Origin: Sphingobacteriales bacterium 50-39
GTDB lineage: Bacteria; Bacteroidota; Bacteroidia; Chitinophagales; Chitinophagaceae
Assembly: GCA_001898505.1 (NCBI GenBank)
Contig: MKTZ01000008.1
Coordinates: forward strand, 1 to 64,000
Reading direction: 5' to 3'
Length of the DNA: 64,000 bases
This document shows, piece after piece, positions 36,001-43,744 of the stretch. A program made the translations under genes and the position numbers. How positions within the stretch are numbered: position 1 is the first letter of the stretch; each line of letters opens with the position of its first letter. The notes beneath the pieces were generated by a model. The model made no database searches and was not told the origin of the DNA. It worked only from the letters and a program-made list of their open reading frames with translations.

Positions 36001-36285
36001 AGGCTTGAGTACAGGGATGCTACGCGGGCCGCTGTCACCAGCGCTTCTATCCGTCTGCGACCCATCCTGATGACGAGCCTGGCCATGATCGCGGGTATGA
36101 TCCCCATGGCCTCGGGTATGGGTGAGGCCGGGGACCAGACGGCTCCTTTGGGACGTGCGGTTATCGGGGGGCTGGTCTTTTCCACATTGGCCGCCTTGCT
36201 GATCCTGCCGCAGGTATATGCGATGATCCAGAAACGAACAGATTTTTCAAATCCTTCTCTCTTGCCTGAGGAGGTTAAAATATAA
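33067..36285 (+). CDS. RND-family efflux permease
   Basis: This 1072-residue inner-membrane pump subunit has the AcrB-like duplicated plan of TM1, a large periplasmic domain, TM2-6, a cytoplasmic loop and a second copy. N-terminal family motifs include MAIFTIPIDIFPKLNLP. In TM4 the usual D-D pair reads D400-Q401 (in GLALAIGILVDQATVTIEN). TM10 reads GVSVANAILIV (residues 962-972) without the Lys of AcrB. The loop between the halves carries a His-rich stretch (RHGHKHAHA, about residue 497). The substrate is unknown; the His-rich loop and upstream gene make metals conceivable. Confidence 0.92.
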   Translation: MSLVSSGLKKPIAVIVITLGVLLFSVMAIFTIPIDIFPKLNLPTIYVIEPYGGMSAQQMEGFFATRMQDQFLYVNGIKNIESKNIQGISIIKLTFYETTDMAEASAQVALQVNRASAFFPPGALPPQVVRFDASSLPVGELVFSSPTRSLKDIYDLALTRVRPMFATVPGLSAPPPFGSNARSVIINIDPDKVRGYNLSPDQVVAAIAKNNSMSPSGNIRINNTMYVTSLNSLEQKVDAFDNIPVVASGNNTIFVRDIGHVSDAADVTVDYALVNGRRSVYIPVVKTADASTWAVVNGLKSKLPEIQTLLPEDIHVSYEFDQSVFVINAVKSLMTEGALGAILTGLMVLLFLQDWRSSLVVIITIPVSVLSAVLLLKLAGQTVNIMTLSGLALAIGILVDQATVTIENIHQHLEMGKPKRQAIYEACEEISFPLLLILLCILAVFAPALIMTGVPKAMFLPLSLAIGFAMIASYFLAQTLVPILSNWMLKAERFMYRHGHKHAHAGLALDTAEVDEVELHSSNERTVPEKNDGFQRFKMWYTRRVEGLMRRRGITVALYFIVVFGLVGWAFVSIGKDLMPRVNTGQFQLRIKEPDGTRLEVTERKLHDVLDVIDKLVDGHIAITSAFVGPVPTNFGSSNLYVFNSGTHEGILQVNLEESYKVNIEDLKDAIRQKIAERMPEMKISFEPIDLTEKIMSQGASTPIEVRVAGRDMKQIGGYAERLADKLQKVSFLRDVQIAQPLKFPVINISVDRFKAAQMGLNLSDVARSVTAATSSSRYTQKNLWLDERTSYTYQVQVQVPEYIMHEVGDLKEIPLVEGQPRPVLEDVATFSVDSLPGEYDRAGPRRYVTVSANIYKKDLASATAAVTSAIKDMGAPPRGLVANIKGTSSLLVETLDGLQNGLAIAIVVIFLLLAANYQSFKLSLAVLTTVPAVILGSLIALLLTSSTLNLQSYMGMIMSTGVSVANAILIVTNAEKLRLEYRDATRAAVTSASIRLRPILMTSLAMIAGMIPMASGMGEAGDQTAPLGRAVIGGLVFSTLAALLILPQVYAMIQKRTDFSNPSLLPEEVKI

Positions 36286-36289
36286 ATGT

Positions 36290-37396
36290 ATGCGTAAACT
36301 ACTGTATCTATTTTTTAGCTTATTTCTTCTATTCCTCTGGGCTTGCAACCAGGGCGAGAGTCATCCCGTGGTTGACAGCGTCAATGCGGACAAAAAGGCT
36401 TCCACCACGCATAGTCCTTATGTTTTTGGGGAGGTTACCGAGGCTGAGCTCGGCTCTACCGTTCATTTGCCGGCGGTGCTCCGGCCCTATGAAATGGTGG
36501 ATATCTATCCCAAGGTCAATGGTTTTATCAAGGAGATACCCGTGGACCGCGGGACGAGGGTCAGGACGGGTCAGCTGCTGTTGAGGCTGGAGGCGCCCGA
36601 GATCGAGCAGCAATATATGGCTGCGAAGGCAAAGTATCTGCAGGCTTATTCGTTGTCGCTGGCCAGCAAGGATGACTATGACCGGCTGATGGTGGCGAAT
36701 AAAATGCCGGGGACCGTCTCTGCGCATGACCTGGAGCTGGCAAAGGCCAAAATGACCGCGGACAGTGCGACTACCCAGGCGGAGATCGCCAACTACAAGG
36801 CACTGGAGGCGACCCGCGACTATCTCACCGTTACGGCTCCTTTCGATGGGGTCATCACCGAGAGGAATGTTCATCCGGGCGCACTGGTAGGCCCCAATCT
36901 CAAGGCGGATGACAAACCCATGCTGGTCCTGCAGCAGGAAAGCAGGTTGAGGCTGGTGATCGATGTGCCGGAAGTATACAGCAACCAGCTGACGGAACAT
37001 ACGCTTATCAGTTTCCGCGTCAGCACGCTGCCCGGACGAACATTCCGCGGGACCATCAGCCGTGCCGCCGGGTCATTGAATATGAAGTACAGGAGCGAAG
37101 CCATCGAAATGGACGTGAAGAACGAGAATGGTCTGCTGAAACCGGGCATGTATGCCGAGGTGGATCTGCCTGTGCAGCGTAATACGCATTCGCTGGTAGT
37201 CCCGGCCGCCGCGGTAGTGGTTTCACAGGAGAAGAAATATATCATTACCGTGGATGGGGGCAAGGCGCATTGGGTGGATGTGGTTACGGGCAATTCCCGG
37301 AATGATAGTACAGAGGTATTTGGGGAACTGACGGCACATGCGCGCATTATTGTGAACGCCAATGATGAGATCAGGGATGGATCGCCTGTTCAATAA
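36290..37396 (+). CDS. RND periplasmic adaptor (membrane fusion) lipoprotein
   Basis: The 368-residue HlyD/AcrA-type adaptor bridges permease and TolC. It is a lipoprotein (FLLFLWAC, Cys at about residue 19). The first lipoyl half is YPKVNGFIKEIPVDRGTRVRTGQLLLRLE, in pieces around residues 70-95. A helical hairpin follows, and the second lipoyl half contains TVTAPFDGVITERNVHPGAL. The beta-barrel and membrane-proximal domain come last. The order tolC-permease-adaptor, with gaps of only 7 and 4 bp, shows one operon. Confidence 0.92.
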   Translation: MRKLLYLFFSLFLLFLWACNQGESHPVVDSVNADKKASTTHSPYVFGEVTEAELGSTVHLPAVLRPYEMVDIYPKVNGFIKEIPVDRGTRVRTGQLLLRLEAPEIEQQYMAAKAKYLQAYSLSLASKDDYDRLMVANKMPGTVSAHDLELAKAKMTADSATTQAEIANYKALEATRDYLTVTAPFDGVITERNVHPGALVGPNLKADDKPMLVLQQESRLRLVIDVPEVYSNQLTEHTLISFRVSTLPGRTFRGTISRAAGSLNMKYRSEAIEMDVKNENGLLKPGMYAEVDLPVQRNTHSLVVPAAAVVVSQEKKYIITVDGGKAHWVDVVTGNSRNDSTEVFGELTAHARIIVNANDEIRDGSPVQ

Positions 37397-37521
37397 ATTT
37401 CTAATCTGACCAACACCAAACCATGGATCGCTCCAAAACTGCCCAGCTAGGTCTTTACGTCCTACTTGTCAACGGATGTGCCTGTGCATTATCTTGACAG
37501 CAAAAAGAAACCCCGGACCGT

Positions 37522-37989
37522 GTGTGTCAGCAGTCATTTTCAGCAGAGCATCCTGAAAAGATCCGGGAGTATCTGCTGGAGGCCTATGAATTCTGCCAAA
37601 ATTTCCGCACCTGTCTCAGGCTGACCGTAGGCGATCATTTCATGCCGGGCGATTTTTTCGGGTGTGTTGTGGGCAGTGGAAAAATTGTCAGGTACAAGGA
37701 GCCGGTCTTGACCGTCCGGCTCCTTCCTTATATAGAGCTGGCCAACTCCATTTATATAAGCAGTCTGAATGCGGACAGCCATAAGTTGCGGTTTATTCAG
37801 CTGCTCCATTGCCTGGAATCCTGTCTGAACACTTCCGTTCCGGACCCGGCCGCCCATATTACGGCGCGTCATGTGGCTGCGCTGGTGGCTGCGGATAAGG
37901 GCGCCTTTCGGGTGTGCTACCTGGGGATGGTGGAATTATATAAAATAAGGAACGAGCTGATCTATGCAGATCGAAAAAAGAGCAGCTGA
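37522..37989 (+). CDS. Hypothetical protein, possibly a broken lipoprotein gene
   Basis: The 155-residue frame starts at GTG 37522 and has no domain I know. It contains several Cys (FCQNFRTCLRL, LLHCLESCLN) and ends with a basic stretch. In the same frame upstream, an ATG at 37423 opens MDRSKTAQLGLYVLLVNGCAC, which looks like a lipoprotein signal, but a TGA at 37495-37497 interrupts it. The intact ancestor may have been one lipoprotein from 37423 to 37989. It lies between the RND operon and the convergent DUF47 gene. Whether the remnant is expressed is uncertain. Confidence 0.4.
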   Translation: MCQQSFSAEHPEKIREYLLEAYEFCQNFRTCLRLTVGDHFMPGDFFGCVVGSGKIVRYKEPVLTVRLLPYIELANSIYISSLNADSHKLRFIQLLHCLESCLNTSVPDPAAHITARHVAALVAADKGAFRVCYLGMVELYKIRNELIYADRKKSS

Positions 37990-38007
37990 TGGAGGAGCTG
38001 GAGCTGA

Positions 38008-38655
38008 CTATGCGTACTTAATAATAATGGACTCGATCACGTTGGTCGCATCCTCGCATTTATCCGTGGCGATCTCCATTGCCTGGTAGATCTCTCTTTT
38101 TTTGATCACCTCTTTGGCGTCGGGTTCGCCATCGAACAGCTTGTCGATGCTCATATCGAAAATGTCATCTGCCTGATTTTCGATGCTATTGACCTTTACC
38201 AGGGCATCCGTGATCTTGCGCATATTCCTCATATCCCGCAGTTCCCGGACGGCGTTCCGGATCTGTTCCGACCCCTGTTCGATGAGATCTGCCATCTTTT
38301 GGATACCCGTATCATTGGGATTGACCTTATAGAAGTTTATCTTTTTGGCAGAGGAGTATATATAGTCACAGATATCATCCAGGGCGGTGGCTAAGTAATG
38401 GATATCCTCCCGATCGAACGGAGTAATAAAATTCCTTCCCAGCTCCGTATATATCCGATGCGTCAGCTCATCATTGATATGCTCCTGGTTCTCCAACGTG
38501 TTGATCAGCTCTTCCCTCCGGTCGAAATCAACTTCCGAAACTACTGCCTTCAACGTTTTGCCCATGGTGTGTACATTATCCGCCACTTCTTCAAAGAGAG
38601 AATAGAAGACCTGGTCCTTTGGCATGAATAATTTCATGATTGAATTGAAACTCAT
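38008..38655 (-). CDS. DUF47 (PhoU-like) protein, second copy
   Basis: The 215-residue paralogue of the pit-linked DUF47 protein (24348-24995) starts MSFNSIMKLFMPKDQVFYSLF at the ATG at 38655. Differences concentrate in the N-terminal 70 residues (NVHTMGKTLKAVVSEVDFDRR against GVGRMGKLIKEVVAEPDFDKR). There is no pit gene beside it. It faces divergently a TonB receptor gene and sits at the edge of the phosphate gene block, so it may regulate another phosphate transporter or act with the distant Pit. A 7-of-8 match to the -7 motif lies just upstream. Confidence 0.88.
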   Translation of the reverse strand: MSFNSIMKLFMPKDQVFYSLFEEVADNVHTMGKTLKAVVSEVDFDRREELINTLENQEHINDELTHRIYTELGRNFITPFDREDIHYLATALDDICDYIYSSAKKINFYKVNPNDTGIQKMADLIEQGSEQIRNAVRELRDMRNMRKITDALVKVNSIENQADDIFDMSIDKLFDGEPDAKEVIKKREIYQAMEIATDKCEDATNVIESIIIKYA

Positions 38656-38715
38656 TTGCACAAAATTTGAATAAAATTACACGGCATCGATCCCGCGATG
38701 TTCAGGAATGGATTT

Positions 38716-38745
38716 GGTAATGATTTCTTAATGTCGCGGTAATGT
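38716..38745 (+). promoter_or_regulatory. Pho-box-like triplet in the DUF47/TonB-receptor gap
   Basis: GGTAATGA (38716), CTTAATGT (38727) and GGTAATGT (38738) are three 8-bp units with exact 11-bp spacing, similar to the larger array at 38878. They lie nearer the divergent DUF47 gene, about 60 bp upstream of its ATG, but are oriented toward the TonB receptor. The rest of the 313-bp gap is A/T-rich and holds no gene. Confidence 0.4.
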
Positions 38746-38877
38746 TACCTACCCCTGCCTGATGAATAACTACTTATTTGCTGAGTGAGCAATGTAACGG
38801 TGTTTTTGCGCAAAATTATTTGCAATGAATTGATATTTAAATTGTTAGAAATTAAATTCCTACATATATGAACACTA

Positions 38878-38945
38878 TGTTACGCTCGCTTCACAATTTC
38901 TTAACGTTGGCGTAACCTGCCGGTAACACGCGAAGGGTTCCTTTG
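38878..38945 (+). promoter_or_regulatory. Pho-box-like array and promoter of the TonB receptor gene
   Basis: Five 8-bp units with 3-bp spacers: TGTTACGC (38878), CTTCACAA (38889), CTTAACGT (38900), CGTAACCT (38911) and GGTAACAC (38922). The last unit ends 8 bp before TTCCTTTG (38938-38945), a one-mismatch -7 element, and the ATG is 23 bp further on. Direct repeats at 11-bp period just upstream of the -10/-7 region are how PhoB/PhoP-type regulators bind elsewhere. The match to known Pho boxes is by analogy. Confidence 0.5.
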
Positions 38946-38968
38946 CAGCAAATTTTAACTATTCGTTT

Positions 38969-41900
38969 ATGTCGCGTTTCAGACTATTGCTTACGCTTTG
39001 CATGATCGGCCTCCTGGCCACTGGCACTGTCCGTGCACAGGAGACAACCGCCACGCTTAACGGCACTGTTTATGATTCAAAAGGGGCTGCAATCCCTGGT
39101 GCATCTGTTGTTGTAAAACACGAGCCCACCGGGTATTCCACGGGGACCCAAACAAATAATAAGGGCATCTTTGTTATTCCCAATCTGAAGGTGGGTGGTC
39201 CTTATACCCTAAAGATCTCCTTCACCGGGTATAAGGAAGAGACGATCTCCGACCTCAACCTGGTATTGGGTGAGAACCCCGAGGTAAACGTAGGGCTCAA
39301 GCTGAACGAGACCGCTCTTACTGAAGTGGTAGTTGTCGGTGGCAAAAAGAATCAACCTTCCGGCCTCACCGTAGGCAAGGCTCAGCTGACTACGCTGCCT
39401 ACCCTGGGCAGAAGTCTTTCCGACTTCACCCGTCTGACTCCTCAGTCGAATAACAACTCTTTTGCGGGAACCAATTTCCGTTATAATAATATTACGTTGG
39501 ATGGCGCCATGAACAATGACGCCATTGGTTTTAGCAACTCGTTTGGCGGTGTCAGCGGCGGCGGTCAGTCCGGTACGGCCGGCTCCGGCACACGTACCAA
39601 TCCGTATAGCCTGGATGTTATCCAGGAAGTACAGGTGCAGCTGGCTCCCTACGACGTAAAGCTGGGTAATTTCACCGGCGGTACCGTCAATGCAGTTACC
39701 AAGAGCGGCACCAACGACTTCCACGGTTCCGTATATGGCTATGGCAGGAACCAGGCCCTTGTAGGAAAGAGCCCGGATGCTGCGAAGAGTTCCATCGGCT
39801 CCGACTTTTATGATTATCAGTATGGCGCTACGCTCAGCGGGCCCATCGTAAAGAACAAGCTGTTCTTTATCGCCAATGTGGAGATCACCCGTCGTCAGGA
39901 ACCTACTTTTTATAATGTAGGGGACATCGGCGCCGCCATGACGCAGGCGCAGGCTGACCAGATCACTACCGCCTTCAAGGCTGCCGGTTTCGACCCCGGC
40001 TCTTATGCTCCCGGCAAGATCTTTACCAATAGCGACAAGTATTTTGGCCGTTTGGATTACAATATCAGCCCCAAGACCACCCTTACTGTGAGAGGTATCT
40101 ATACAAAGGGCTGGGGTAATAACCTGGAACGTACGCCTGCCGTCTACCAGTTCAGCTCTACGGACTTTACCCAATACAGCAAGAACGTAAACCTCGCTGC
40201 CGAGCTGAAGACCAAGTTCAGCAATACGGTGAGCAACCAGCTGATCCTGGGTTATATCAATGTACATGACTACCGTACTTTCCCAGGCGCCTTTAATAAT
40301 GTAACGCCTTATGTGGATATCACAAACGGCGCCGCCAACATCTGGCTTGGCACCTGGCGTGAAGCTGCTATCTATGACCAGAAGCAAAAGACTTTCGAGT
40401 TCACGGACAATGTGACCTGGACCAAGGGTGTGAATAAGTTTACATTCGGGACGCACAACGAGTTCTACAGCTTCGACTATGGTTTTGTCAACAGCTGGAA
40501 TGGCCGCTGGCAATATGGCAACGTCACCAACTTTGTGAACAATATGCCCAGCCGTATCCGTGCCGCCTATCAGCCTGGCTCCGGCAAGAACAACTATGAT
40601 GACCTGCGTACCAATACGCCCGGCAGCAATTTCAATGTAGGTCTGGTAAGTCTGTATGCGCAGGATGAGATCGCCGTTACCAGGCGTTTCAAGCTGACTC
40701 CCGGTGTACGGTTCGACTACTCTTATGTAGGCAGTCAGCCTCTGACCGACCCGGCGTTGAATACCACCACTGATTATGTCAATCCTACCAACCCCACTTA
40801 TTCCCATACGCCTTTTGGCTCGTTCAACAACAAGTGGTTTGGCAATGTGATCATTTCTCCCCGTCTGGGCTTTAATTGGGATGTAAATGGTGACAAGTCT
40901 GTCGTTGTGAGAGGTGGAACTGGTATCTTCACCGGCAGGATCCCCTTTGCCTGGTTAGGATATGCCTATACGCTCAGCGGTCCCAATTTCAACAACATCG
41001 ACTACAAGCCTGCTACCGGAACTGTCGTTCCCCTGGTTGGACCTGATAACCTGGTATCCACCATCGGAGCTGTCAGTCCGAACTCTATCAAGACCCGCGA
41101 GCTCGACATCGTGGATAATAATTTCAAGCTTCCCACCGTATGGCGCAGCAGTGTGGCCGTCGACTATAAATTTGGGAATGGCTATAAGGCGACATTCGAA
41201 GGGCTGTATACCAAGACCATTTATGACGTAATGTTCCAGCAGATCAACAAGAAGGATCAGACGCAGTTCTTCCCCACGGGTCCCACGCAAACGCCTGTAT
41301 ACGTGGGCGGCAACCTCAACAGCCAGTTTGCCAACGTATTCCTGCTGACCAATACGAAGAAAGGTTACCGGTATAACCTAACCGCACAGCTCTCCAAGAC
41401 ATCTGTACCGATGCGCATGGGTGGCAGTGGGGCGAAATGGGCCTATAACTGGTCTGCAGCCTATACCTATGGTATTTCCAAGGACGTAGCCAATGGTATC
41501 CGTAACTCCATGCAGAGCAACTGGGATTACAACCCGGCCATCTCATCCAACAACCCTCAGCTGGGCTATAGTAACTTCGATCTGCGTCATCACATCGTAG
41601 CGACCCTGGGCGGCGCCTTTACCTGGAACGATGTCAATACTACTTCGTTGAACTTCTTCTACAGCGGTCAGTCCGGAAGTCCCTTCACCGTGATCTATGC
41701 CGGCGTGCCGGGTAATATCCTGAACCCCAACTCCGCATTACCTTATATCCCCACTGTAGCCGAGTCTCAGACCATGATCCTGGACGCCAACAATCGCGCT
41801 GCTTTCAACGCCTTTGTCGATGCCGATTCCTATCTGAAGACCAGAAGGGGCCAATATGCAGAGCGTAACGGCATGCGTACTCCCTGGAACCATGAGCTGG

Positions 41901-42238
41901 ACCTGAAGTTGATGCACGAGTTCCATCTGAGCAGCAATAACAGGCAGCATGTACTGGCTATCAGCCTGGACATCTTCAACGTCCTGAACCTGATCAACAA
42001 CAACTGGGGTCATATCACATTCGTCAGCAACCTGAACAACTATACCGTCAACTTCCTGAAGTTCGTCAATGACGCCGGAGGGAATGCGCCGGGCAACCCG
42101 TACAAGGCTGATGGAACGACAGTGAACTATACGCCGACCTTCCAGTTCCAGGCTCCGACAGTGGGCAACCACTATTACTACAATGACCCGATCAATTCCC
42201 GCTGGCAAGGTCAGCTGGGTCTGAAGTATACATTCTAA
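38969..42238 (+). CDS. TonB-dependent receptor (Oar-like, carboxypeptidase-regulatory-like N-domain)
   Basis: This 1089-residue outer-membrane protein has a signal peptide (MSRFRLLLTLCMIGLLATG, then VRAQ) and an N-terminal CarboxypepD_reg-like beta domain (TLNGTVYDSKGAAIPGASVVV). The plug domain includes SLDVIQEVQVQLAPYDVKLG and NFTGGTVNAVTKSGTNDFHG. A large beta barrel follows, ending SRWQGQLGLKYTF with a terminal Phe. It resembles Oar-type receptors rather than SusC: no SusD partner follows, and an intrinsic terminator ends the gene. Its position beside phosphate genes and its Pho-box-like promoter suggest import of a phosphorus source (inference). Confidence 0.88.
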   Translation: MSRFRLLLTLCMIGLLATGTVRAQETTATLNGTVYDSKGAAIPGASVVVKHEPTGYSTGTQTNNKGIFVIPNLKVGGPYTLKISFTGYKEETISDLNLVLGENPEVNVGLKLNETALTEVVVVGGKKNQPSGLTVGKAQLTTLPTLGRSLSDFTRLTPQSNNNSFAGTNFRYNNITLDGAMNNDAIGFSNSFGGVSGGGQSGTAGSGTRTNPYSLDVIQEVQVQLAPYDVKLGNFTGGTVNAVTKSGTNDFHGSVYGYGRNQALVGKSPDAAKSSIGSDFYDYQYGATLSGPIVKNKLFFIANVEITRRQEPTFYNVGDIGAAMTQAQADQITTAFKAAGFDPGSYAPGKIFTNSDKYFGRLDYNISPKTTLTVRGIYTKGWGNNLERTPAVYQFSSTDFTQYSKNVNLAAELKTKFSNTVSNQLILGYINVHDYRTFPGAFNNVTPYVDITNGAANIWLGTWREAAIYDQKQKTFEFTDNVTWTKGVNKFTFGTHNEFYSFDYGFVNSWNGRWQYGNVTNFVNNMPSRIRAAYQPGSGKNNYDDLRTNTPGSNFNVGLVSLYAQDEIAVTRRFKLTPGVRFDYSYVGSQPLTDPALNTTTDYVNPTNPTYSHTPFGSFNNKWFGNVIISPRLGFNWDVNGDKSVVVRGGTGIFTGRIPFAWLGYAYTLSGPNFNNIDYKPATGTVVPLVGPDNLVSTIGAVSPNSIKTRELDIVDNNFKLPTVWRSSVAVDYKFGNGYKATFEGLYTKTIYDVMFQQINKKDQTQFFPTGPTQTPVYVGGNLNSQFANVFLLTNTKKGYRYNLTAQLSKTSVPMRMGGSGAKWAYNWSAAYTYGISKDVANGIRNSMQSNWDYNPAISSNNPQLGYSNFDLRHHIVATLGGAFTWNDVNTTSLNFFYSGQSGSPFTVIYAGVPGNILNPNSALPYIPTVAESQTMILDANNRAAFNAFVDADSYLKTRRGQYAERNGMRTPWNHELDLKLMHEFHLSSNNRQHVLAISLDIFNVLNLINNNWGHITFVSNLNNYTVNFLKFVNDAGGNAPGNPYKADGTTVNYTPTFQFQAPTVGNHYYYNDPINSRWQGQLGLKYTF

Positions 42239-42262
42239 AAAAATGGATCTTATCTAAGACTG

Positions 42263-42289
42263 AGGGCGCCTAAGGGCGCCCTTTTTTTA
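42263..42289 (+). terminator. Intrinsic terminator of the TonB receptor gene
   Basis: AGGGCGCC and GGCGCCCT form a perfect 8-bp stem around TAAG, followed by seven T. Confidence 0.9.
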
Positions 42290-42305
42290 TTGGGAATCAA
42301 TTGTT

Positions 42306-42346
42306 TGTGGCAAATTGGTAACAATTTGATAACAATAAATTAATAT
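42306..42346 (+). promoter_or_regulatory. Pho-box-like array upstream of the phosphate-selective porin gene
   Basis: TGTGGCAA (42306), GGTAACAA (42317), GATAACAA (42328) and ATTAATAT (42339) keep 11-bp spacing. A degenerate -7 element TATCTTGC lies at 42362-42369, 15 bp further (against 8 bp in the arrays at 38878 and 52888). The two central units differ at a single position. Confidence 0.45.
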
Positions 42347-42398
42347 TGGCAGTTGTTGGCCTATCTTGCGGGGCCTGGAAAGGGAAACAATCTGCTTT

Positions 42399-43691
42399 AT
42401 GATCGAGGACCTGGTGTACAGAATAAATAGGAGATGGAAATTCTTGATCGTTGTTCTATTTTGGCCTGGTGGCGCTCTTGAAGCGCAATATTTGTGGCTC
42501 TCGGATTCCGCTTTTCGTGCGGGTGCGCCAAATTCCGGTAGACTTTGGGGATATGCTTTCGGTGATTATTTCCATAAATCACATAGTGATTCAATGAATC
42601 GGGGCGGGAATAACCAATATACGAACGTCAAGCAGGGCCAAGACGAGTTCCAGTTCCGGCGGATCTACCTGGGCTATGACTACAATATTAACAAGCAGTT
42701 CTCTACTGAATTTCTTTTTGCTGCAGAGGACGATCTTCCCGGCGGCGATGTGTTGGCCAATAACAAGCTGACCGCTTATATCAAATTGGCCGATGTCCGC
42801 TGGCATGATTTTCTATTTCGGGGGAATGATCTTGTCGTTGGGTTGCAACCTACGCCTGCCTATCCCTATATGACGGAATCCTTATTTACTTACTCCCGTC
42901 CTGTGGAAAGAACCATCACCGATGTACGAAGGACACCTTCCTATGATCTGGGTGCAGGGTTGCAGGGGCGGTTCAATTCCCAGGATAAGTCCATGATATA
43001 TGGTTATAATTTCCTGGTAGCGAATGGAACGGGTGCAAGGCCACAGGTATTGAATGTCGATGTTTATAAATGGTTTTATGGAGATGTTTTTGTCGGCCTG
43101 CTGGATCACCGGCTGATCGTGGATATTTATGCAGACTATCAGCGACAGCATTGGATGCCCGGAGCGCATGGGCATGCGTACCGGCAAATGAGCAAACTGT
43201 CCCTGATCTGGGTTGATCAGAGATTCACCGTTGGGGCTGAAGGATTTTTCAACAGGTTGAAACAATGTGAAGCGGCAAGCTATTCCAGGGGGACTGATAC
43301 GCTGGATGGGAGCGCCACCGGCTTGAGCCTATATGCACATGCGAACATCAACGGCGCTAAACTGAGGGCCTTTGCCCGATACGATCTCTATGATCCCAAT
43401 AGCAAGTATGACAATTCTTATTACATTAAATATGCCGCCCTGTATGGGGTGAGTACTTCTTATGAGCCCAACAATAAGGAAACCTTCTTATCCGCGGGGC
43501 TTGATTATTCGCCAGTTCCCCAAGTTCATTTTATGCCGAATATATGGTATAATAGATATGAAGGTAAACAAGCCGGCCTAAGTGGGGCAGCCGCACATGA
43601 CCATGATCTGGTCTACCGGCTGACGTTCTTTTTTACTTTCGGGAAGATGTATCAGAATCCTGCTTATTCCTATTATCCTTATATGCATTGA
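42399..43691 (+). CDS. Phosphate-selective porin O/P-like outer-membrane protein
   Basis: The 430-residue exported beta-barrel protein resembles phosphate-selective porins (OprO/OprP type). The signal segment is WKFLIVVLFWPGGALEAQ. Barrel strands include GRLWGYAFGDYFHKSHSD, EFQFRRIYLGYDYNINKQFS, DLVVGLQPTPAYPYMTESLF and a C-terminal LVYRLTFFFTFGKMYQNPAY. The start at ATG 42399 is preferred over TTG 42366, which overlaps the putative -7 element. It lies just ahead of pstSCAB-phoU but is separated from it by a terminator, so it is probably co-regulated rather than co-transcribed. Confidence 0.8.
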   Translation: MIEDLVYRINRRWKFLIVVLFWPGGALEAQYLWLSDSAFRAGAPNSGRLWGYAFGDYFHKSHSDSMNRGGNNQYTNVKQGQDEFQFRRIYLGYDYNINKQFSTEFLFAAEDDLPGGDVLANNKLTAYIKLADVRWHDFLFRGNDLVVGLQPTPAYPYMTESLFTYSRPVERTITDVRRTPSYDLGAGLQGRFNSQDKSMIYGYNFLVANGTGARPQVLNVDVYKWFYGDVFVGLLDHRLIVDIYADYQRQHWMPGAHGHAYRQMSKLSLIWVDQRFTVGAEGFFNRLKQCEAASYSRGTDTLDGSATGLSLYAHANINGAKLRAFARYDLYDPNSKYDNSYYIKYAALYGVSTSYEPNNKETFLSAGLDYSPVPQVHFMPNIWYNRYEGKQAGLSGAAAHDHDLVYRLTFFFTFGKMYQNPAYSYYPYMH

Positions 43692-43744
43692 TGCAGATAT
43701 TGACCCTGCTGGTTCTAAAAGAGAATAAAACTTAACACAAATAA

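Noticed and set aside
37495-37497. TGA as a selenocysteine codon
   Set aside because: No SECIS-like structure was evident, no selenoprotein family fits, and no selenocysteine machinery is nearby. A nonsense mutation or separate start is simpler.
39209-40807. Minus-strand open frame of 532 codons inside the TonB receptor gene
   Set aside because: It is a shadow frame of the receptor gene, with low-complexity composition and no recognisable motif. Similar long antisense frames occur in mrdA (14822-15982) and susC (53506-54579).
43731-43738. Single CTTAACAC unit before pstS as a Pho box
   Set aside because: No neighbouring unit at 11-bp steps. A lone 8-mer is not evidence.
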